From contig JAFGEW010000050.1 of assembly GCA_016931415.1 (NCBI GenBank), positions 1-61,448 on the forward strand: 61,448 bases of DNA. The letters are read 5' to 3'. The notes under the pieces were generated by a model, which did not search any database, was not told the DNA's origin, and was given only the letters and a program-made list of their open reading frames with translations. Positions within the stretch are counted from its first letter, which is position 1; every line of letters begins with the position of its first letter. Shown piece after piece: positions 8,920-18,400 of the stretch. Position numbers and translations under genes: made by a program. Source of the DNA: Verrucomicrobiota bacterium. GTDB lineage: Bacteria > Auribacterota > JABMQX01 > JAFGEW01.

Positions 8920-9246
8920 ATGAATACTGCTCCCAGCGGTAAATACCATTTTAAGGCGCATGTGCGTTTTTATAGCCGCGAGGAAGGTGGTTCTGGAGTG
9001 GAAGCGTTTCCAAGCTGTATTCATTGTCCCTTGGAATATAAAGATGAATACTTTGATTGTGCTTTGATCCTGAAGGGCATTGGCCCTATTTCGCCTGGCG
9101 AAGAAACACCCGTTCCCGTGCCAATCCAGCTTCTCAGCCCACAGTATGTGATGGATAGGCTTCGTGTGGGCGATCACTTTCGGTTGTGGGCGGGAAAGTA
9201 CATTGGGGAAGGTGAGGTGGTGTCCATCAAGAACCCTGTGCACTGA
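8920..9246 (+). CDS. stand-alone EF-Tu domain III-like protein, possible orphan immunity protein
   Basis: A 108-residue protein whose whole length follows the pattern of elongation factor Tu domain III. FKAHVRFYSREEGG matches the EF-Tu strand motif FEAEVYVLSKEEGG. The central ISPGEETPVPVPIQLLSP occupies the place of MPGDNVKMTVELIHP, and the end RVGDHFRLWAGKYIGEGEVV that of GLRFAIREGGRTVGAGVV. There is no GTPase domain, so it cannot be a translation factor by itself. The base composition is AT-richer than its neighbours. It lies downstream of a toxin/immunity array and a decayed segment, which suggests an immunity protein whose toxin is lost. Another possibility is a decoy for a toxin that docks on EF-Tu. 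Fold similarity is seen; function is inference. Confidence 0.6.
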   Translation: MNTAPSGKYHFKAHVRFYSREEGGSGVEAFPSCIHCPLEYKDEYFDCALILKGIGPISPGEETPVPVPIQLLSPQYVMDRLRVGDHFRLWAGKYIGEGEVVSIKNPVH

Positions 9247-9269
9247 ATCGGCTATCCCGGCAGATGCCG

Positions 9270-9287
9270 GGATCGGGGACACCATAG
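9270..9287 (+). repeat. third copy of the GGGGACACCATAG motif
   Basis: GGATCGGGGACACCATAG repeats the arms of the 8318-8663 element with one G fewer. It follows a perfect short palindrome (TCCCGGCAGATGCCGGGA at 9255-9272). It lies between convergent genes at 9246 and 9293, marking the right edge of the RHS island. Confidence 0.5.
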
Positions 9288-9292
9288 CTGTT

Positions 9293-10078
9293 TCACCTCA
9301 TGCATGGGCCTTCGCCCGCGGGTCTGCGCGCGCAGAGGGCGTAGCGCGGGGCGAAGACCCCCATGCCCTCGCGACGGACGCGATCCTTGAGCACCAGGCA
9401 CCGGGCCCGGAAGAAGTCGCGCATCGCCGGGTCGGCCACGCCTTCCCACTCCTCCGTGGCGAGATACTCGTCGAGCGATTCGGTACTCGCCGCCGGCCAA
9501 GCATCTTGCTCAGCACACCACTCGACGACAAACCCAGGGTTCTGTAGGCGGCGACAGACCCAGTCGAGGGGGAACTCCTCATAGTGCGGTTCGCCGGCCA
9601 AGACGGCGATCGCCTTGCTCAATCGCCACGCCTCGACCGAGTTGCGTTGGACCAGGGTTGTCGGTGCGGGTTGAGGCAGCACGTCGGACACGGCGAGCAG
9701 CGCACCCAGCTTCGCGACGCGGAACAGCTCGCGCATCCCGTCCACGACGTTCAGGCCCATCGTGCTCAACGTCGCCCTGCTGGCGACGAGATCGCACGTC
9801 TTGTCCTCGAACATGGTCAGGCGCGCGATATCGGCCTCGACGAACTCGGCGCGGTCGCTGAGACCGGCGGCCTTGACCTTCGCCTTGGCCCAATCGGTCC
9901 GGGCTTTCGGATCGTTTTCGACCGTCACGAGTCGCCCGCTGCCGACCATGCCGGCGACGGGGAGCGCGCAGTGGCCTGCCCCGGTCGCGGCATCGAGCAT
10001 GACGAGCCCGTTGGGCGTCACGACGCTCGAGAGCTCGGCCCGCACCTTCTCGAACAGAGCATCAACTGGCTCGGACAC
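9293..10078 (-). CDS. class I SAM-dependent methyltransferase
   Basis: A 261-residue protein starting at a GTG (SEPVDALFEKV). Motif I is MLDAATGAGHCA at about residues 27-38. An acidic residue ending strand 2 follows (VTVENDPKA), then FVEADIARLT as motif II/III and DLVASRATL as the motif IV region. This is a Rossmann-fold methyltransferase. The C-terminal half (EEFPLDWVCRRLQNPGF) resembles the variable substrate part of UbiE/COQ5-like enzymes, but the substrate cannot be read. It converges on the end of the RHS island and lies just downstream of the initiator tRNA on the same strand. Confidence 0.75.
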   Translation of the reverse strand: MSEPVDALFEKVRAELSSVVTPNGLVMLDAATGAGHCALPVAGMVGSGRLVTVENDPKARTDWAKAKVKAAGLSDRAEFVEADIARLTMFEDKTCDLVASRATLSTMGLNVVDGMRELFRVAKLGALLAVSDVLPQPAPTTLVQRNSVEAWRLSKAIAVLAGEPHYEEFPLDWVCRRLQNPGFVVEWCAEQDAWPAASTESLDEYLATEEWEGVADPAMRDFFRARCLVLKDRVRREGMGVFAPRYALCARRPAGEGPCMR

Positions 10079-10184
10079 AGGCAGGTCGCCCTCTGGAGTG
10101 TGTTCCCGCGTTCGACCGTTCGACCCTACACCAGTGGTACAACGGCGAACAAGGATACAGCCAGGGAAGCGACGGAAGGGGAGA

Positions 10185-10261
10185 TGGTAGCGGGGGTTGG
10201 ATTCGAACCAACGACCTCCGGGTTATGAGCCCGACGAGCTGACCAGCTGCTCCACCCCGCA
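10185..10261 (-). tRNA. initiator tRNA-fMet (CAU)
   Basis: Reading the minus strand, the gene folds as a 77-nt cloverleaf including encoded CCA. The anticodon loop is CTCATAA, flanked by GGG and CCC, the three G-C pairs typical of initiator tRNA. Position 1 is U and position 72 is U, so the first acceptor pair is a mismatch, the other initiator hallmark. The T-loop reads GGTTCGAATCC. It stands alone, with no other tRNA nearby. Confidence 0.95.
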
Positions 10262-10508
10262 CCAGTTGAGCAGTGTCGAGCCCCTCTTCTAGCCCAAGTG
10301 GGTGGGACGTGTCAACAACGTTTTTCGGGTCGCCTCACAGGCCAAGGGCAAGGACACCGGATGTCTCTCGCAGAGGCGCAGGGCTCGCAGAGGGCAGGGA
10401 CGACTTCTCCGTCCAGTCTCCGCGAACCCTGCGCCTCCGCGTGAGCCCTTGTCTTTCCCGGTTCCTCGCACCCGGGTCGGCGCGTGGGCGCTGCGTGGCG
10501 CCGCGATG

Positions 10509-11186
10509 CTACCCCTCTTCGCCCCCGGCCGCCCGCTTGCGGGTCGCGGCCAGGATGATGGCCTGTATCAGAATGCCCACCAGCAGGCAGCCGGCGAACG
10601 TTAGCCCGACGGGGAACTCGATGCCGTTGAACAGCGCCGGGTCGAACTGCACGTTCTGCGTGATCACGCCGGGGAACTCGCCGTTCTGATACAGGATCCA
10701 GAAGCTGCCCGTCACGCACGCGGCGCCGATGGCCGACGTCGAGAAAATGATGATGAACTTGAACAGCTTCACGGCCAGAAAAACGCCCAGCCCGATGGCG
10801 ATGGCTGCGGCGATCAGCGGGATGTCGGCCCGCTCCATGGCCGCGTAGAGGCCCACGAACACGATGCCGGCAAAGACGGCGCCCGCAATGAGCAGCATGA
10901 AGACGTACTGGAGCAGGAAGGCGAGCAGCCCCGCCGCGAACGCCACCAGCGCCGTGATCAGAATGTCGCCCTCGGTGACGAACCACGTGACCCCGCCCGC
11001 GATGCTCAGCATGATGAGCGCCAGGACGAACTTGTAGACCTTCAGCCCGAAGATCATGTAGATGATGCCGATCGCGCCCAGCAGCACGTAGGCCGCACCC
11101 GGCGCCTGGAACACCTCGGGCACGCGCTCGACCTGCAGGTCAACGAACTCGTTGATCTGCTGCGAAAGATCGCTCAGCCCCGCCAT
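10509..11186 (-). CDS. multi-pass membrane protein, DUF4203/TMEM198-like
   Basis: A 225-residue protein starting at an ATG with a strong upstream site (GAGAGGAGAC). After an amphipathic N-terminus (about residues 1-28) it has six or seven hydrophobic helices, with conserved small residues. It ends with a short basic/acidic tail (ATRKRAAGGEEG). The helix order and the motif GLKVYKFVLALIM recall the DUF4203/TMEM198 family, whose biochemical role is unclear. No operon partner. Confidence 0.6.
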   Translation of the reverse strand: MAGLSDLSQQINEFVDLQVERVPEVFQAPGAAYVLLGAIGIIYMIFGLKVYKFVLALIMLSIAGGVTWFVTEGDILITALVAFAAGLLAFLLQYVFMLLIAGAVFAGIVFVGLYAAMERADIPLIAAAIAIGLGVFLAVKLFKFIIIFSTSAIGAACVTGSFWILYQNGEFPGVITQNVQFDPALFNGIEFPVGLTFAGCLLVGILIQAIILAATRKRAAGGEEG

Positions 11187-11434
11187 GACCGTCTCCTCTC
11201 GTGACGTGACCCGCAGTCACATGCCGGCAATACGGTATGCGCCGCCCGTCGGACATGCAAGCGAAAGCATCGCCGCAGCGTGCTGTCGCCTGGCGCCGCG
11301 CAGCCCAGGCCTGCAAGCGGGCGCCCGTCGCACGACACCGCGATTTGCCGCCGTGCTGCGGAACACGTCCCAGATCGGCGTGTAGCAGTCGTCAGGTGGA
11401 GACTGGAAGCTCCGTCAGGAGCGTTCGGCAGTAG

Positions 11435-11590
11435 CCACGGGCGACGGCCCGTGGACCGGCGTATCACGCGACGTTCCGAGTCCCTTGAGGGGCGATTGAG
11501 GTCCAAACCCTCGACGAGGAATCTCAATCGCCCCTCAAGGGGCTCGTGGCGTTTCTCGTTGCGTTCCGCCCCACGGGTTCGCACCCGTGG
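11435..11590. repeat. cluster of intergenic palindromes (planctomycete-type REP-like)
   Basis: The 562-base gap before the GHMP kinase holds three perfect palindromes. CCACGGGCGACGGCCCGTGG is at 11435-11454. A 19-bp inverted repeat has arms at 11482-11500 (CCCTTGAGGGGCGATTGAG) and 11523-11541. CCACGGGTTCGCACCCGTGG is at 11571-11590. GC-rich hairpins continue to about 11690. Copies of the same themes recur at 22263-22321. Nothing else is seen in 11187-11748. Confidence 0.7.
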
Positions 11591-11748
11591 CTACTCCCAG
11601 CGGCCCCGCCAAGGCGGGGCTTGCCCTCCTCCGTGCGTCACACCCATCGGGTGAAGGGCTTCCCGAGGGAAGAAGCCCCTTATCCGAGAATCTGGGACAC
11701 GTCGCGCCCATTGTCGGCTTCCCGGTCCTTCTGCTATCCTCGGGCCCC

Positions 11749-12846
11749 ATGGGTGGAAACGCATGCTTGCACGCGCCGTTCAAGGTCTCCGTGCCCGGGC
11801 GCGTCTGCCTGTTCGGCGAGCACCAGGACTACCTCGGCCTGGCCGTGATCGCCATGGCCGTTGACCGCCGCCTCGAGATCGAGGCCCGGCCCCGTGCGGA
11901 CAACGTCTACCGCGTCCAGATGCCCGACCTGCCGGACGAGCTGGTGCTGGTGCCCTCAGGCGAGATCACCTGCGACCGCCCGCGCGACTACCTCAGATCC
12001 GGCATCAACGTCCTCAAGCGCGAGGGGCTGGCGTTCGGGCAGGGGTGGGACTTCACGGTCCGCTCAACGATTCCCATCGGCGCGGGCTGCGCCAGCTCGT
12101 CGGCCCTGACCGTCGCCTGGATCGCCGCCAACCTGTACATCCACGGCGACCCGCGGGCACTGCAACCGATCGAGATCGCCCGGCTGGCCCACCGGGCCGA
12201 GGTGGCGGAGTTCGGCGAGCCCGGCGGCATGATGGACCACTACACGTGCAGCCTTGGCGGACTTATCCACGTCGACTGCGCCGACCCGGTCACGGTCACC
12301 CCGCTGGAAGCCGACCTTCCAGGCCTCGTTCTCGGCCATTCCGGCGCCTGGAAGGACACCACAGCCATCCTGGCCGACGTGCGGGGCGGCGTGGAGGGAG
12401 CTGTCGCCGCGATCCGCGAGCTAATGCCCGGCTTCGACCTCAAGACCACGCCCTTGGGCATGGCCGGCCACCATTTCGTCGCCCTGCCCGCCGACCAGCG
12501 CGACAGACTCGCGGCCAGCCTGGCCAACCGCGACATTTGCCAGGACGCCCTCATGTTCCTGCGCTCGCGGCCCGATCCGAGGCGGGTGGGGGAGCTGCTG
12601 AGCCTCCACCACCAGATGCTGCGTGACAAGCTGGGCGTTTCCACGGACAAGATCGAGGCGATGATCGCCGCTGCGATGGGCGTCGGCGCGCTCGGCTGCA
12701 AGCTCAACGGCTCCGGCGGAGGCGGCACCATGATCGCGCTCGCGCCCGGAAAGACCGACGAGGTGGTCGCGGCCATCAAAAGGACCGGCGCGGAAGCCTG
12801 GCTTATCCACAAAGCGCCAGGCGTTGATATTCAAGTCTTGCTTTAA
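11749..12846 (+). CDS. GHMP-family sugar kinase, galactokinase-like
   Basis: A 365-residue protein. The ATG at 11749 puts PGRVCLFGEHQDYLG at about residues 16-30, the galactokinase-type signature. The upstream open frame runs through the palindrome cluster and is not coding. The GHMP phosphate-binding motif IPIGAGCASSSA is at about 108-119, and the third motif KLNGSGGGGTM is near 320. The fold phosphorylates a sugar, or an isoprenoid alcohol, at the expense of ATP. The GEHxDY motif favours a sugar such as galactose, arabinose or a uronic acid, but specificity is not readable. RidA follows 51 bases downstream. Confidence 0.85.
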   Translation: MGGNACLHAPFKVSVPGRVCLFGEHQDYLGLAVIAMAVDRRLEIEARPRADNVYRVQMPDLPDELVLVPSGEITCDRPRDYLRSGINVLKREGLAFGQGWDFTVRSTIPIGAGCASSSALTVAWIAANLYIHGDPRALQPIEIARLAHRAEVAEFGEPGGMMDHYTCSLGGLIHVDCADPVTVTPLEADLPGLVLGHSGAWKDTTAILADVRGGVEGAVAAIRELMPGFDLKTTPLGMAGHHFVALPADQRDRLAASLANRDICQDALMFLRSRPDPRRVGELLSLHHQMLRDKLGVSTDKIEAMIAAAMGVGALGCKLNGSGGGGTMIALAPGKTDEVVAAIKRTGAEAWLIHKAPGVDIQVLL

Positions 12847-12897
12847 GTTCAGTTGTCAAAATGTTCTCCCTAAGCGAGAGGAGCTTAACGCGCTGAC

Positions 12898-13281
12898 ATG
12901 AAGCACAACATCATATCTACTCAGAATGCTCCAAGTGCCATTGGACCGTACTCGCAGGCCGTCGCCGCGGGCGATCTCGTCTTCGTCTCGGGCCAGATCC
13001 CGCTCGATCCCGCCACGGGCGCCATGGTCGAGGGCGGCATCGAGGCCCAGACCGAACGCGCCATGGCCAACCTAGGCGCCGTGCTCGAGGCTGCCGGCCT
13101 CGGTTTCGGCAACGTAGTCAAGACCACCATCTTCCTGACCGACATGGGCGATTTCCCGGCCGTCAACGCCATCTACGGCCGCTCGTTCTCCAGCGATCCG
13201 CCCGCCCGCGCCACCATCCAGGTCGCCGCCCTGCCCAAGGGCGCCCTGATCGAGATCGAGGTGATCGCGGCGCGGGGATAG
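12898..13281 (+). CDS. ridA: RidA family enamine/imine deaminase
   Basis: A 127-residue protein of the usual RidA/YjgF length. It has the N-terminal APSAIGPYSQAV, the central FVSGQIPLDPATG and the C-terminal family signature around PPARATIQVAALPKGALIEIE, including the Arg that binds the substrate carboxylate. RidA hydrolyses reactive 2-aminoacrylate and related imines released by PLP enzymes, in the cytoplasm as a trimer. A GAGAGGAGC site lies upstream. It may be cotranscribed with the sugar kinase, although no functional link is evident. Confidence 0.93.
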   Translation: MKHNIISTQNAPSAIGPYSQAVAAGDLVFVSGQIPLDPATGAMVEGGIEAQTERAMANLGAVLEAAGLGFGNVVKTTIFLTDMGDFPAVNAIYGRSFSSDPPARATIQVAALPKGALIEIEVIAARG

Positions 13282-13434
13282 AGAATCTGGGCATCGAGCG
13301 CCATCGGAGAGAATGTGGCGGATCCTCGCTGGACATGGCGTTTGGCCTGCCGTAGCCTTGGTCTATGAGGCTTGCGGGCCGTGACTGGGCATGGAACATG
13401 TCACGTTACGTTCATAGCTGGGGCATTGAGTGGC

Positions 13435-13668
13435 ATGGGTGAGAAGGCAAGTGCGTTCGCAAAGGGCGGGCTGGGGTGTCTCATTGCTTTCTTCGTCGTG
13501 AGCCTCCTCGCCGTCCTGATCGGCGGCTCGATGCACATCGACATCGGTGGGGCGATCCTTCTGTTCGTCATTGGCGGGGTTATCGGGCTCATCGTCCTGG
13601 CCATCTACAGCAAGGGCAGGCGCGACGCTTCAGCCGACGATGCCCCCGACGATCCTTACCACGACTGA
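13435..13668 (+). CDS. small two-helix membrane protein
   Basis: A 77-residue protein starting at MGEKASAF. It has two hydrophobic helices (about residues 13-31 and 38-60), a basic turn (SKGRRDAS) and an acidic tail (DDAPDDPYHD). No family recognised. A start at 13372 is possible but lacks a ribosome site. The 262 bases between this gene and the next hold nothing I can name. Confidence 0.5.
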   Translation: MGEKASAFAKGGLGCLIAFFVVSLLAVLIGGSMHIDIGGAILLFVIGGVIGLIVLAIYSKGRRDASADDAPDDPYHD

Positions 13669-13930
13669 CCTGCCTTCGTTCCGATCGGGCAGTCGCGAGA
13701 CTGTTGCACGACTGCGTATGACAGCCACGCGGCAGCGCGCCCCGCCCCTCTTCTCGGTCATTGAGTCTCGACTCGTCGGTCACGTCTTGCCGGAGCGGTC
13801 ACGCTCACCAGCCTCTTGGTCTCCTTCACCATGCGTTGTGCATGTTCCTCACGTCCATCAGGGTAGAAACCGCTTGGCATGCCGGGTGCAATAGGTGGCA
13901 GCGGAGAGGCAAGAACCTGAGGAAGGAACG

Positions 13931-14803
13931 ATGTTCTGCGATACTCACGGGATACGCGCGGAGTACACGTGCCGGATGTGTGGCCGGCTGCTGTGCGAGC
14001 GCTGCACGAAGCTGGTGGTGACCGGCCCGAGCGCCATCCGCGTCTGCCCAGTGTGCGGCGGACACGTTGCGCCTTGCCCCGAGGAAGCCCGCAATCTTTC
14101 GGACCGCAGCTACTGGAGCATGCTGGCGACCGTCCTGGTGTGGCCGCTCACGTTGCGCGGGCTCGTCGTCGTGGTCCTCAACGCCGCGTTCATCTCGCTG
14201 CTCGTCGGTATGGCGTACCTGACGTCGTTCTCCGCAATGGGCGTTTTCCTGGGCCTGTTCCTTGTGCTGTTTGCCTACGGCTACGGGTTCCTGCTGTTCC
14301 TGAACGTGATCCAGAAGACGGCGCTCGGCGAGGCGGAGACGCCGACGACGCCCGAGGTCAGCGGATTCGGCGAGGCGTTTGTGGCGTTGGCGCGTATGTT
14401 CGTTGTGCTGCTCGTTTGGACCGCCCCGGCGATGATTGCCTACCATGCTGCCGAAGGGCAGATCACGCCGCTGTTTTGGATGGCGGCAGGCATCGGTGGT
14501 GCGTTCCTGCCGATGTCGCTGCTCGCCGTAGCCGTATTCGAGTCGCTGCGCGGCATCAATCCCGTGCCGCTGTTCCTGAGCATGGTGCGCGTGCCTGCGC
14601 AGTACGCTGCGTGCTGCCTGTTCTTCTTTCTCGTCATCGGGGCACGGCACGTCATCTGCAGCCTCGACTCGATCACTGAGCTTGGGTTCGCGGGGACCCT
14701 GATCCGGAACCTGGTCATGGTGTACTCGCTGTTCGTGTTGGGCCGTCTGGTCGGCGGCCTGCATGCGGCCAACAGTCTGCGCTTCGGATGGGTTCGGGCC
14801 TGA
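13931..14803 (+). CDS. B-box-like zinc-binding membrane protein
   Basis: A 290-residue protein. The ATG at 13931 is preceded by AGGAAGG and places a Cys/His cluster right at the N-terminus: CDTHG, then CRMCGRLLCERC and CPVCGG, resembling a B-box zinc finger followed by a zinc ribbon. About six hydrophobic helices follow from residue 65, with a DUF4013/Yip1-like look (LTLRGLVVVVLNAAF). The zinc domain would face the cytoplasm. Function unknown. Similar zinc-plus-membrane proteins are common in planctomycete-like genomes (recollection, not tested). Confidence 0.65.
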   Translation: MFCDTHGIRAEYTCRMCGRLLCERCTKLVVTGPSAIRVCPVCGGHVAPCPEEARNLSDRSYWSMLATVLVWPLTLRGLVVVVLNAAFISLLVGMAYLTSFSAMGVFLGLFLVLFAYGYGFLLFLNVIQKTALGEAETPTTPEVSGFGEAFVALARMFVVLLVWTAPAMIAYHAAEGQITPLFWMAAGIGGAFLPMSLLAVAVFESLRGINPVPLFLSMVRVPAQYAACCLFFFLVIGARHVICSLDSITELGFAGTLIRNLVMVYSLFVLGRLVGGLHAANSLRFGWVRA

Positions 14804-14978
14804 GCACCCGTGCCCCGTGGGCACAGACGAAGTGGCTGGGACCGCGCCGGCGTGGCGCTCGATGCGCGCGTCGGCGCGGGTTTTTCTTGCCGTAAGGACA
14901 GGGTACGAAACAGCAGACCCGACGCGCCCAACGGCAGTTGGGCGAGCCGGGCGTGTGTTCGCTCTGGGAGGTGGGCGT

Positions 14979-15305
14979 CTAGCCGACGAGCGCGTCGAGT
15001 TTGGACGCCAGAACCTTCTCCGGGACAAGGCCGATGCTCTGGTCCCGAACCTCGCCGTTCTTGAAGAACATGACCGTGGGCACGCTCATGACGCGGAACT
15101 GCATCGCGATACGCTGCGCGTTGTCCACATCGAGATGGGCAACGACGGCCCGCCCGGCGTAGTCGTCGGCGATCTTTTCCATGATCGGGTGGAGGTGCTT
15201 GCAGGGGCCACACCACTCGGCCGAGAAATCGACCAGGACGGGCTTATCCGCTTTCAGGACGACCTGCTCGAAGTTGGCGTCGTTGATCTCAACGAGATTG
15301 GCCAT
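14979..15305 (-). CDS. trxA: thioredoxin
   Basis: A 108-residue protein with the classical active site FSAEWCGPCKHL at about residues 28-39, the cis-Pro loop MSVPTVMFFKNG and full thioredoxin length. It has no signal peptide, so it is cytoplasmic. It reduces protein disulfides and would be recharged by the thioredoxin reductase encoded at 31491-32423. The upstream site is GGGAGAGC. It is convergent with the zinc/membrane gene. Confidence 0.95.
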   Translation of the reverse strand: MANLVEINDANFEQVVLKADKPVLVDFSAEWCGPCKHLHPIMEKIADDYAGRAVVAHLDVDNAQRIAMQFRVMSVPTVMFFKNGEVRDQSIGLVPEKVLASKLDALVG

Positions 15306-15495
15306 GGGTGCTCTCCCTTATCCGCGTCGCGTTGTGTCCGGTGGTGTTGACGTCGTCCCGGGTGTCTTCGGCGACGACCTCGGTGGCATCTTACAGCAAG
15401 AGACACCGTGCCTGTCAATATCACAACTGCGATCTGGGTGCGGTTGTTCCTGTGCTTTGCGGAAGGAAAACTGAGTGCGCGGGGTCCGCGCGGGA

Positions 15496-18400
15496 CTACA
15501 GGTCGGTCTCGCCGCCGGTACGGAGGATGATCTCGAGGTCGGCCTCGACGTCGAAACCGGCCAGGAGCATTCTGAGTCCTTCGGCCATCTTCTCGGTGCC
15601 GGGCCTGACCATGAACATGTCGCGCAGCGACTGGCCGACGTCCCGCGGGTCAGGCCAGCCGCTGAACTCCTTGAGCGCGCTCTCGAGCAGGGCGTAGGCG
15701 TCGTGCTGGGTCTTGAGGTCCTGGGTGTGCGCCTCGGCCAGATTGGTGTAGGCGGCGGCGAACATCTTGCGCTTGTGGTCGAGCTTGGCCATTACCTCCT
15801 CGAGCTGGCGGTTGCGGCCGGCGCGCTCGTTGACCTGCTGCAGGTCGGTCACGCACCTGCCGAGGTAGTCGGCCGAGTAGCCGATGCGCAGGATGATGTC
15901 ACGCTTCGAGGTGTTCTCGCGGTCAATGTCGATCCGAATGCTGGCCTGTTGCTGCTGGAACGCTTCGATCATCGTCGAGCGTCTCACCAGCGCCTCCTGG
16001 CGGCGCGTGGAGTCGCCCGCGGCGGCCCGGATCTCCTTGTCGATGTCGTTGCTGTTCTTCTGGATGTCGACGATGAGCTGGAGAATACGGCGGAACGACG
16101 GCTCGGCCGACGCCCCCGCATCAGCACCGTCCGCCTGCGCGTGCACACGTATGTCGCCGGGCGCGCCCAGGCCGCCGAGCACGCTCCGTGGCCCGCCGGC
16201 CCCGCCTCTCCGCCTTTCTTCGTTCTCCTCTTCCTCCTCCTGGGGGCTCTTGGCGTCGTCCTGCTCGTCCTCAACGGCCTCCCCGCTGTCCTGGCCGTCG
16301 TCGCTTGTCTCGGGGATACGGATCGCCTCGGTGTTGACGAGCGGACGGTAGACGGCGTTAGCGAGGACAAGGGTTTTCACCTCGGTCTCGAGTTCGGAAG
16401 CGAGCTGGGCCTGCGAGTAACCGCGCTTGCGCAGCGACGGCACGTGGAGGCGCTGCTTCGGGTCGGCCTTGGTCACCTCGAAATAGCGGTTGAAGTAGGC
16501 GACCGCCTCGCGGTGGTCCTTCTGGGCTAGGAGCACGCTGCCGTAGACGTAGTTGAACTCGGCGACCTGACTGTACGGGCCGCTGCAGACGAACAATCGC
16601 TGCGCGGCCGCGTCGTAGTTGCCTTGGCGGTAGTCGAGCTTGCCCACCTCGTAGTAGGCGCGCATCAGGGTGGCGTCAGGGAGCCGATTCTCGCGCGGCG
16701 GGAGCCGCCGGTAGCGCTCGAACAAGTCGAGCGCGGTGCGGAACTCGGCGCGCTCGAACGCCTTCGTCCCGGCGCTCAGGTAGCAGCGCTCGAGGTAGCC
16801 GGCAATCATGGCCTGGATGTCCGGATAGGCCGCGATCGCCTTGTCGAACGAAGCGAGCGCGTTCTCGTAATCCTCATTGTTGAGGTGGCGCACGCCCTGG
16901 ATCGCCTCGCTGTACGCGCGTGCCTTCCGGTCGGCGATCTCGACGAGCTCGTAGTTGCGCTCATACTCTTCGGTCTCGGCGTACCCGCGGCGCAGCAGGT
17001 CGACGATCTGGACGATCTCGATGTAGTCCTTCTCGGCGCGCAACGCGCGCAGCTTGGCGATGTAGCCGGCGGCTTCCTGCTCGCGGATCTTCGCCTCGAC
17101 GTTGCCGATCCGCTCGTCGATAGCCTGGCCGTACGTGGTGACCGAGAACTGCTCCTTGATCTTCATGTAGGCCTGCTTGGCCTCGGTGAGCCGGCCGGAG
17201 AGCTCGAGCCGCTGCGCCTCGGTGTAGATGGCCGAGGCAGCCGCCTCGAGCTCCCTGAAGTGCTGCTCCTTAATGAGCGCGGCGAGCGTGCGGATCTTCT
17301 CGATCGAGGCTGTCGTGCTGTAGTTCGCCTCGGCGGCCAGGAGCACGTTGAGCGCGCGGACGACCTCGCCCTCCTCAAGCAGCGCCTGCGCCTTGTTGTA
17401 CTCCTCGGTCGCGCGCAACTCGGCGACGCGCGGGTTGGCGTCGACGGTGACCTTGGTGAGCTGCGTCTCGACGGTGCGCGTCAGTGGGAAGTGCTCGCGC
17501 GTCTCCTGCACGATGCGCAGCGCCCGTTCGAAGCCGCTGCGGTCGTTGGTCGGGACGGCCGATTCGAGAACGCGGGCCGCGGTCTCGACAAGGTCACTGG
17601 CGATCTCCTCGCCGGCGGTCTCGCGCACGCTCTTGCCCTCGCCGATCTGGGGCAGCTCGCGGTCGATGCCGGTGAACGGCACGCCGCGCAGGTCCTTGCC
17701 GCGCAGCACGCCGCTCTCGTCGATGGAGTAGGTGAGCCGCCCCGTGCGCCCGTACGCGCTCGGCTCGGCGTAGCAGAGGAAACCATCCTCGTTGGCGCGT
17801 ACGATGTGCAGCCGGTAACCGCGCAGCTCGCGGGCCACGTCGGGCATGGCCGAGTAGTGGAGCGATTCGATGTCCTCGAGCATGCCGAACTCATAGGCGC
17901 CGTTGCCGTTCTTGTCAAAGAAACAGCCGTAGCGGGCGTAGTATTGCGTCTTGCAGACGCCCTCGAGCACGCGCTGGGCGCTTACCTGGTTAGCGCGCAC
18001 CGTGCGCCCCACGCCGCCCCGCCAGCCCTGCCACGCAAGGAGAGCGAATACGAGCACGACCCACGTGAAGCCCAAGTTGATGCCCCACGTCGCCATTCGC
18101 TTGTCTTTGAGCAGCCCGCCGCGACGACGGATATTGGCGAGCGAGACGAACCCCAGAATGATGCCGAGCAGCCACCCGACCCCGAGCAGCAGCGGGCCGA
18201 GTGCGCCCGAGATGAAACTGACCAGCGGCAACGTCGAGGCCACGGAACGCTCCGGCTCGAGATGCGCCGGCTGGATGAACGTCTCGGTGGGCAGATAGGC
18301 GCTTCGACCCATGCCCTGCGGCGTCGTGATGAGCGCCCCGGCTTCCGGCCCCAACTCCGCTTCGGCGATGATCGCGCCGTGTTCGTCGATGGCCACGGCG

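Noticed and set aside
10330-10508. Possible structured RNA in the gap behind the tRNA
   Set aside because: GC-rich with partial repeats of GCAGAGG, but no consistent fold or known RNA motif.
11587-11748. N-terminal extension of the GHMP kinase
   Set aside because: These 54 codons run through the palindrome cluster, and the family signature starts at the expected distance from the ATG at 11749.
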